From positions 1 to 5,519 of the forward strand of contig CAMGMW010000098.1 in the NCBI GenBank assembly GCA_946059285.1: a stretch of DNA of 5,519 nt. The letters run 5' to 3'. The notes beneath the pieces are model-generated. The model was not told the DNA's origin. It saw only the letters and a list, made by a program, of their open reading frames with translations, and ran no database searches. Below are positions 1 through 5,519 of this stretch, one piece after another. Numbering within the stretch: position 1 is the first letter of the stretch; every line of letters begins with the position of its first letter. The translations under genes and the position numbers were made by a program. Source of the stretch: an uncultured Clostridia bacterium (GTDB lineage Bacteria; Bacillota_A; Clostridia; Oscillospirales; Oscillospiraceae).

Positions 1-1
1 G

Positions 2-1531
2 GAGATCACGATTCCCGACAGCGTGACCCAACTCCTTGCCTGCGCGTTCCAATATCGCAAAAACCTCACGACCGTCAATATCTCCGAGAACAGCAATTTG
101 ACCGGTATTTACGGATATGCTTTTGCGTGTTCCGGTATCACGGAGTTTTACATTCCGTCAACGCTTGTAGAGCACGGTCCAAACCCATTTCAGAGCTGTA
201 AGCAACTGGAGCGGTTTTCCAGCGCTTCCACCGGTCGTTATCAGGCGGTTGACGGCGTTCTTTATAAAATGAGTAATCCGGATGAAGGCATTCTGGATTG
301 GCTGATCGCGTATCCGCCCGCGAAAAAGGACATTTCCTACACCTTACCCGATGTGGTCAAAAGCTGCGGTAACTATGCGTTTTATGATTGCGACAACCTG
401 CGATACGTCTATTTTAATGACGGGCTTACCACGTTGGCTTCCTATGTCTTTTATGACTGTGACAGTCTGCTTCGCGCAGATTTGCCGGAAGGGCTGGAGT
501 CGATTGGAAGCTACTGCTTCGATCATTGCAGTCTGCTTTATCACGCCGATATTCCGGACACGGTAACGACAATGGAGGCGCATGTATTTCAAAATTGCAG
601 CAATCTGACGGAGGTCCGTTATTCGGAATCCATGACCTCCATTCCTTCCTATACTTTTTATTATTGCAGCGCCTTAAGAAGCATAGAAATTCCCGCTTCC
701 GTCACATTGATAGACAGTGATGCGTTTTGCAGATGCAGCTTGCTCAGCGACGTCTCTTTTTTGGGTGACAGCCAGTTGACGACCATAGGCGCTGGTGCAT
801 TTTTCTATTGCACTTCTTTGGCGGAGATTACCCTGCCGGAGACGGTCACAGCGGTGAAAGCCACCGCTTTCGAGTCTTGCACGAAGCTGGCGTCCATCAA
901 CCTGCCGGACGGTCTGACCGAGATTGGATACTCGGCTTTTAAAAACTGCGACGCTCTGACGGAAATCACCATTCCCGGTGCAGTGACGCTGGGCGAGAAA
1001 AATCCCACTACCTCCGGCAGCGTTACTACCTATTACGGTGTATTTGCAGACTGTGATAACCTCACAACCGTGACGATTGAGGAAGGTGCTGCTAAGACCT
1101 CGAAGTATACCTTTTACAACTGCCCGAAGCTCACTACCGTAAATCTTCCGGAATCGCTATGGAGCGTCGGTTATGGTGCGTTTTGCGGCTGCACATCGCT
1201 GCAAAATGTTCGCTTTCCGGCATCTCCGGAAAAGGGTTATTTTGTTGTTGATGCCGGTGCGTTCCAGGGATGCGAATCACTGGAAACACTTATGCTGCCT
1301 GAGGGAACAACATTGGTCGCAAAGGCTGCGTTCCTGACCTGCACGAATCTGCGGTCCATCTATATTCCGGGAGCTGTCAATGTGATTCAAGAGCGCGCAT
1401 TTGCGGATTGCACCAGTCTCGAGGAAGTATATTTCAATGCAAAGGACCTCATGTTTATTGATTCTAACGGCGTGTCTACCGGCGGGATTCAGGTAAACGC
1501 ATTCCGCAATTCCTGCTTCGATCTGACAATC
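2..1531 (+). repeat. BspA-type leucine-rich repeat array (about 20 LRR_5-like units)
   Basis: Residues 1-510 contain about 20 copies of a repeat ending in [AVT]-F-x-x-C-x-x-L and followed by a strand such as 'EITLPETVT', 'SINLPDGLT' or 'SIYIPGAVN'. Aligned anchor cysteines are at residues 66, 130, 153, 176, 199, 222, 245, 270, 293, 316, 351, 374, 397, 424, 447 and 470. Most intervals are exactly 23 residues (69 bp). The 25-, 27- and 35-residue intervals mark loop insertions, for example 'EKNPTTSGSVTTYYG' at 332-346. The first repeat has Arg19 in place of the anchor Cys; the last (AF at 500-501) has a shifted Cys505. This pattern fits the LRR_5 family, which forms a curved solenoid used for protein binding. 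At the DNA level the units are well diverged, so this is an old protein repeat array and not a fresh tandem DNA duplication. Confidence 0.92.
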
Positions 1532-4500
1532 GGCAAGGATGTCAACTTCCTGTTTTCGGATTTTCTTGAGCTTTCGGATCACGCTGGGCGGGTGATGTTT
1601 GATGGCGGCACATCCGGCAATGTGCTGCAGATCGAAGAGGGTGCACTGAGCACCCAGCCGCTTCCGCTGAAAAATTTGCAAGGTTTGGTTTATGTTGATC
1701 CAAACGGTTTTGTCTATACCTTTGACACGGAGAGCAAAACGGCGACGCTGGTCTACTGCTCACCCAATATCACTTCAGGCACTGTGCCTGCCACCATTAC
1801 CATACCCGGCGCAGATCTGGCGGAGGTTTACGCGGGACCTCACGCAACTGATGTTGAGCCGCTGGAGGACATTGTCTGCACGGTGACATCTGTCGCGTCC
1901 GACGCGCTACAGCTTGTAAATGAACTGCAGGAACTGCGCTTTGCCTCGCCGGAAACAGTGACCCTGATTGCAAGCCGCGCCTTTGCCAACTGCCCAACGC
2001 TGATGTCGGTCAACGGGCAGACGACCGTGACAGGCGCGTCGCAGAGCTTTTCCAACGCCGCGGTTCCATCCAATGCCTTCTTCAACACAGGTTTGTTGGA
2101 AGGAAATACCGCCGGCATCTACAGCGGCGAGCTGGACGGAACGCCGTCCTTAACCGTGGGAGATACGCAGAACGGTGTCACTGTCTCCGTAGACACCTCG
2201 AAGGACAAAAGTCCTACGCTGATTCAGGACTTTACGGACGAGGGCATCGGTGGATACCGACTGCTGACCAATGACACATTGTATGTCCATGCGAGGACCA
2301 GTTCTGACACCAGCGAAGCGCTTCGTTTCCGTCTCTACTGCGAGCTGACGGATTACCACGGTGTGGTGTCCATCCTGCCGATGGAGGGTGTTGAGCCGGA
2401 ACCGCTGGTACATATAGAAGGTACAAACCTGTATTATCTGCCCTTTACTGTGGAGGGCGGTGTTGTGGCGGACTATGCCATCAGTGTTTATTATCCTGCT
2501 ACCACAGCCGGTGGCGGTGCACGCTTCTGGGCTGTGCGGGAGATGGAAGGAGAAGAGATCGACGATTCCGCCCCGGCAAAAACGGTTCAGGCCTATTGGA
2601 GCAGAATCATCAACACGTTCACCCTGACCAAAACCGCGCCTGCGTCTGTTTCTCTGGCGGCGACACAGATCAGTGACACGAGTATTGCAATTACGGCTGC
2701 TGAGACCATTGTGTTTCCCTTTACGCTTGAGGTTGAGGGCGCAAGGCAGTGGAATGGGACAGACGCTCCGGATGACAAGGGCACAGACTATGTGAAGTAT
2801 GTGGACTTCACGGACACCCTGACTTTACCGGAGGGGATGGACTGGTCAGAACTGATGAAAACCGGCACGATCGTTGTGACCAATTCAGGAGCGGCCGGCA
2901 CAGACAGCATGGCAAGCTGCTATATCAAGGCAAACGGAACCAACGTTGCCCGCATTGATTATCTGAATACCAATCTCAGCATCAGCAAGGTCGGTTTGAT
3001 CCGCGATGAGGACGGGACAATCACCGTTTCATGGCGCCTGAGCCGCAAAACGACCAAGGAACTGAGTCTCGGACAGACGCCCAGCATTGTCTTCTATCCG
3101 GAGGCATTTACGGTTGATCCCGCATGCTCCATGGTACGGGAGAAGCAGACGCTGGAAATGAGCAATATCATGACGGCGACGCCTCAGTATCAGTTTTCAG
3201 GCTCCGGTTCTGTACTGACCTCGCGGGCGGCAGCTCCGGTCAGTGCGCCGGACGGCTTCCTTTCGCTGAATCTGAAAATTATTAAGACGCCAAGCTATAT
3301 GGGCGAACCGCTTTATTATGAGGGAACGGTCCGAAACACCGGCGTGACGGCATATTATGGGCAGAATGAAACAGAAGGAGACACAATCTGTTTTGTTTAT
3401 GATCCGCTTAACAGTGCTCTTTATATTTCGCCGGAGAATATGGAGCGAATGTTTGCGGAAGATGAATACAAAGGTCTTTTCATCTCAATTTACAACGGTG
3501 AATCATCGGAGCGCGTCCCGGTTCAGTTTGCACAGGACGGTGTAACGGACACGGTGAAGCACGTGGGCAACAGTGACAGCGAGAGACTGAGCGAGCGAAT
3601 TCGCATCGGCTGGAATGACGACAGAACCGCTCTTGCATACAGAACGGATTCCATGGAAATTCAAGCGGACATTCCGGATGGCATGAGCATCCGCGAACTG
3701 TTGGAGGAGCTTGGCTATTTCCCGACAAAGGACACCCAATACTTAATTTATTATTATCTGCACCCTGATGATGACGGCGTCCGTCTGGAAAGCGGCGAAA
3801 GCAGATCCTTCCGCATTTATGCCAATGTGAAGGACACGTTCATGTATATGAGTGCTGACTACCCAACTCGTTACAACAACACAAAGGGAATTACTTCGAT
3901 TCCAAACAACGCTAATTTCTGGTGGAGAAGCGACGAGTCCGGAACTGTGAAGTTTGGCGAGACCGCCACGGCGCCGCTGAACACGGCATCCGCTTTTGAG
4001 GCGACCATTTCCCTCAGTGCGGCGCGGAATGGCAAGACCATGGTGACCGATGAAGACAAGCGGCTGTCTCCGGGTGATACGCTGAACTATATGATAAATT
4101 TCAGTCACTATGGCGTGTGCACCTATGAGGATCTGCCCATGGTATTCCAGATTTCCGGCTCACAGGTCTTCCTTGCGCCGAAGATTGAGAATCCCGGACT
4201 GATAGGTTTGGGTCTGGGCGAATATACCTACGGTGGCGTGGAGTATTACTGCCTTGACAAGGCAGGAACGTATCATAATGTCCTCATCGGAACGGATCCG
4301 GGCGGCGTTCTGCGAAATGCGGCGGAAATCACCGTTCAGGTGGATACTGCGGAGAACGATTCCAGTAAGATTACCAACATTTCCTCCGTCGCCAAGTGGT
4401 ACTTTACGGACACGCCGGCAGGACGTTACACCGACATCACAGACGTCTTGACCTATGTAGAGCCTGAACTGGAGATCGGGGGAAAGTACAACGTCAGTGC

Positions 4501-5518
4501 AAAGGTCTATATGAATGCCCGCACAGCCCGCCGCATTTACGCTACAGTATCCTATTCCGGTGCGGGCGTCAGCGGCAACAAGGAAATTCTGGATGTAAGC
4601 GGGAAACCTGTTCCGGAGGGCTACACATGGATCACAGAGGGAGAGGAAATCCAATACCGTCTGTCGATTTTCTCCGGCGGAACTTTCACCGTCAATGGTT
4701 CGAAGTTTCTGGATATTCTGCCGAACACAAAGGGTGTATTTGCATGGGAGAAGGGCGTAAATGTCCAAATCCGCGCTGAGCGTGTCTATCGTACCGGGGA
4801 AAATGCAGGGACTGTGGAAGCAATCGACGAACTGGGCGAAAAGTGGGACATTGTCCGCACGGCGGGTACGTCCCATTCGAAAGAAGCAGAGGGCGTCTAT
4901 TATATCCAATGGTCTGATGAAATCAACCTTACGTTCAACCGGGATGAATACCTATATTACATCTACGTCACGCTGACGCTTCCGCGCAATGATACGGAAA
5001 GCGGCAAGCTGACATGGAAGGAATTTATCACTGAGGTGCAGGGGGCGCAGGTAACCAATACCTTTGAGCTCTACGGAACGCCCTATGAGGTCTACCATTA
5101 TCTCTCCCAGCCGGGCGAGGCATGGCTGCAAAAAGGCGCGGTCAAAACCGTACGCTACGCTGAGCGAGACAAGAACTTTTCTGTTCAGTATTTTAATGAC
5201 GGCAGATATTACAGCCCTTCCGGTACTGCTGAAACAACGAAGCGGGCGATCTTGTATTATATCGCATTGGTCAATACCGGCGATACCCGCCTCTATATTG
5301 GTGATTTTTACGATGAAATCCCGGATGGACTTACCTACTGGGGGCTGTATGATGGCTCGTATTCATACAGGTATGGCGTGATTTACTATTCTGGAGTCAG
5401 GAGCACGCTGACAAATTCCAATATTGTTGCGGATTCCGATTTACTTCTGGAGAATACCGGAAAGAAAATCAAGTGGGTCAGTATGCAAATCAATAACGGC
5501 GTTTTGGATACTGCGACT
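2..5518 (+). CDS. Giant BspA-like leucine-rich-repeat surface protein with DUF11-like module array (internal fragment, both ends missing)
   Basis: Frame 2 is open across the entire window: 1839 codons without a stop, roughly 200 kDa of protein, with neither the true start nor the stop visible. Residues 1-510 are LRR_5/BspA-type repeats ('T-E-I-T-I-P-x-x-V-T-x-I-G-x-x-A-F-x-x-C-x-x-L'). Residues 511-700 are a degenerate LRR transition, 701-870 an unassigned beta-rich part, and 871-1839 a chain of divergent DUF11-like modules. BspA-type LRR proteins are known as secreted or surface proteins that bind host or matrix ligands; DUF11-like modules commonly build stalks of large surface proteins. The role as a surface adhesin is therefore inference from domain types. 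No membrane segment, signal peptide, catalytic motif or sorting signal appears in the visible part. The first residues already sit inside an LRR, so the repeat array probably extends upstream. The last residues sit inside a module, so more protein follows. Reading frame and repeat register stay consistent throughout, so I see no frameshift. The coding assignment is very secure, the surface role likely, the exact ligand unknown. Confidence 0.95.
209..334 (+). other. 'DGVLY...AYPP' insertion inside the LRR array
   Basis: Residues 70-111 interrupt the LRR register between the repeat ending at Leu69 and the repeat beginning near Tyr113. The segment reads through 'YQAVDGVLYKM' (80-90), then 'LIAYPPAKKD' (101-110), and returns to 'YTLPDVVKSCGNYAF'. 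BspA-like LRR proteins often carry this kind of beta-hairpin element, in which a 'dGVLY-K-x-x-x-x-L-I-x-YP' motif links two LRR blocks. Its presence supports the BspA family call over other LRR classes. Its function is unknown; it is probably structural, pairing two extra strands along the solenoid. Confidence 0.8.
1532..2101 (+). other. Degenerate LRR / C-terminal transition of the solenoid
   Basis: Residues 511-700 lose the regular repeat. A second insertion-like element, 'LVYVDPNGFVYTFD' (562-575) followed by 'TATLVYC' (580-586), resembles the 'G-x-x-Y-x-l-d-x-x-x-x-T-A-x-L' strand pair often seen where a BspA LRR block begins. 'ATITIP' follows at 597-602. A single good LRR end, 'ASRAFANCPTLMSV' (657-670), appears about 160 residues after the last regular repeat. 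An 'NAFFNTGLLEG' segment (691-701) may be one more, very degraded, repeat end. I read this as a second, eroded LRR block or a capping structure that closes the solenoid before the beta-rich modules begin. The boundaries are approximate. Confidence 0.6.
2102..2611 (+). other. Unassigned beta-rich segment between the LRR solenoid and the module array
   Basis: Residues 702-870 have alternating hydrophobic and polar stretches typical of beta strands ('GVTVSVDTS', 'LYVHARTSS', 'LRFRLYCELTD', 'ADYAISVYYPA') and turns rich in Gly, Asp and Thr. I do not recognise a named family. Its position after the LRRs and before the first DUF11-like module suggests a first, more divergent stalk domain or a linker domain. 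No catalytic motif, transmembrane helix or coiled coil is visible. Confidence 0.5.
2612..3265 (+). repeat. DUF11-like module 1
   Basis: Residues 871-1088 open with 'FTLTKTAPASVSL' (Lys877-Thr878). A strand 'IVFPFTLEVEG' (903-913) and the turn 'FTDTLTLPEGMDW' (936-948) follow. The order Lys-Thr start, long strand, then D-x-L-x-L-P-x-G matches the layout of DUF11-type surface modules ('K-T ... Y-t-i-x-v-x-N ... D-x-L-P-x-G-l'). A second half from 'LSISKVGLI' (992-1000) through 'TITVSWRL' (1006-1013) has a similar Lys-led strand and may be a separate domain. The match is by motif order only; sequence similarity to canonical DUF11 is weak. Confidence 0.5.
3266..3991 (+). repeat. DUF11-like module 2
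   Basis: Residues 1089-1330 open with 'LNLKIIKTPSYMGEPLYYEG' (Lys1095-Thr1096, Gly1101-Glu-x-Leu-Tyr-Tyr1106) and go directly into 'VRNTG' (1110-1114). This is one of the clearest DUF11-like starts in the window: the canonical order is K-T, G-[DE]-x-[LV]-x-Y, then N-x-G. 'CFVYDPLNSALYIS' (1130-1143) fits the D-x-L-P position with Asp1134-Pro-Leu. The rest of the module is long and Asp/Glu rich, with an 'IRELLEELGYF' helix-like stretch (1230-1240), so it probably contains a second subdomain. Confidence 0.6.
3992..4579 (+). repeat. DUF11-like module 3
   Basis: Residues 1331-1526 contain 'FEATISLSAA' (1332-1341), then 'LSPGDTLNYMINFSHYG' (1355-1371) and 'YEDLPMVFQISG' (1375-1386). The Gly1358-Asp1359-x-Leu-x-Tyr1363 strand followed by D-L-P (1377-1379) is the DUF11-like signature, though the N-T-G is replaced by S-H-Y-G. 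The second half has 'AEITVQVDT' (1441-1449) and 'LEIGGKYNVSAKVYMN' (1490-1505), again beta-strand like. No Lys-Thr start is seen here, so this copy has drifted from modules 1, 2 and 5. Confidence 0.55.
4580..5140 (+). repeat. DUF11-like module 4
   Basis: Residues 1527-1713 show 'SGKPVPEGYTWITEGEEIQY' (1533-1552), then 'RLSIFSGG' and 'FLDILPNTKGVFAW' (1569-1582). Gly1547-Glu-Glu-Ile-Gln-Tyr1552 is the G-[DE]-x-[LI]-x-Y strand and Asp1571-Ile-Leu-Pro the D-x-L-P turn. The latter part is a set of Tyr-rich strands ('YYIQWSDEINLTF' 1633-1645, 'YLYYIYVTLTLP' 1650-1661). Identity to the other modules is low, so the repeat relationship rests on motif order and spacing. Confidence 0.55.
5141..5518 (+). 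repeat. DUF11-like module 5 (cut by the window end)
   Basis: Residues 1714-1839 begin with 'VKTVRYAERD' (Lys1715-Thr1716). They continue with 'RAILYYIALVNTGDTRLYIG' (1748-1767) and 'DFYDEIPDGLTYWG' (1768-1781). This is the best DUF11-like match in the window: Y-x-I-x-x-x-N-T-G followed by a D-x-I-P-x-G-L-x-Y turn. The module is interrupted by the window end, so its length cannot be judged, and more modules or the anchor may follow downstream. Confidence 0.65.
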
Positions 5519-5519
5519 G

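Noticed and set aside
380..517. Two adjacent 69-base units as a recent tandem DNA duplication
   Set aside because: The opening 21 bases at 380 and 449 match at 17 positions, but the rest of the two units diverges strongly. The similarity is that of conserved protein repeat positions.
1277..1681. 134-residue open frame on the minus strand
   Set aside because: It runs antisense to the last LRRs and has no family resemblance; the sense frame carries clear, regularly spaced LRR motifs over the same bases.
3743..4108. 121-residue open frame on the minus strand
   Set aside because: It is antisense to modules 2 and 3, with no domain or upstream signal; explained as a chance open frame in a stop-poor region.
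4718..4735. 'LPNTKG' as a sortase-type LPxTG sorting signal
   Set aside because: Lys replaces the required Gly after Thr, the motif is internal at the D-x-L-P turn of module 4, and no hydrophobic segment or basic tail follows.
4160..4909. 249-residue open frame on the minus strand
   Set aside because: It lies codon-in-register opposite the real gene (its codons are the exact reverse complements of the frame 2 codons) and opens with TTG. It stays open because its stops would need TTA, CTA or TCA codons in the sense gene, which are rare here. Its protein shows no recognisable domain.
5064..5381. 105-residue open frame on the plus strand in another frame
   Set aside because: It overlaps the DUF11-like modules of the long frame, has no ribosome binding site or recognisable family, and its Ser/Arg/Thr-rich composition is typical of an out-of-frame shadow.

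Overview
The whole window lies inside one very large protein-coding gene on the + strand. Frame 2 is open from base 2 to base 5518 (1839 codons) with no stop codon, and neither the start nor the end of the gene is present. There is no intergenic DNA, so no promoter, ribosome binding site, terminator, RNA gene, CRISPR array or mobile element could be supported.

Layout by residue, where residue n starts at base 3n-1. Residues 1-510 are an array of about 20 BspA-type leucine-rich repeats (LRR_5-like). Their core is 'I-x-[IL]-P-x-x-[VL]-T-x-[IL]-x-x-x-[AVT]-F-x-x-C-x-x-L', with a dominant period of 23 residues (69 bp). One repeat carries the 'DGVLY...AYPP' insertion that is common in BspA-like proteins. 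Residues 511-700 are a transition holding a second 'VDPNGFVYTFD' type element and one isolated, degenerate LRR. Residues 701-870 are a beta-rich segment I cannot assign. From about residue 871 to the end are at least five successive divergent beta-sandwich-like modules resembling DUF11 / bacterial surface-stalk domains. Their recurring signature is a Lys-Thr-like start, then Gly-Asp/Glu-x-[LI]-x-Tyr, then 'N-T-G' in two modules, then a 'D-x-[IL]-P' turn.

The best reading is a giant secreted or cell-surface protein. The LRR part would be the ligand- or host-binding face and the module array a stalk or further adhesive domains. This combination, with base composition near 50% GC (rough estimate) and the codon choice, suggests an anaerobic gut Firmicute (Clostridia), but the organism is inferred and not proven. 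The signal peptide and the wall or membrane anchor that would settle secretion and attachment must lie outside the window. I see no new multi-gene system here. The points of interest are the architecture, the regular cysteine ladder in the LRR array and the uncharacterised modules downstream.
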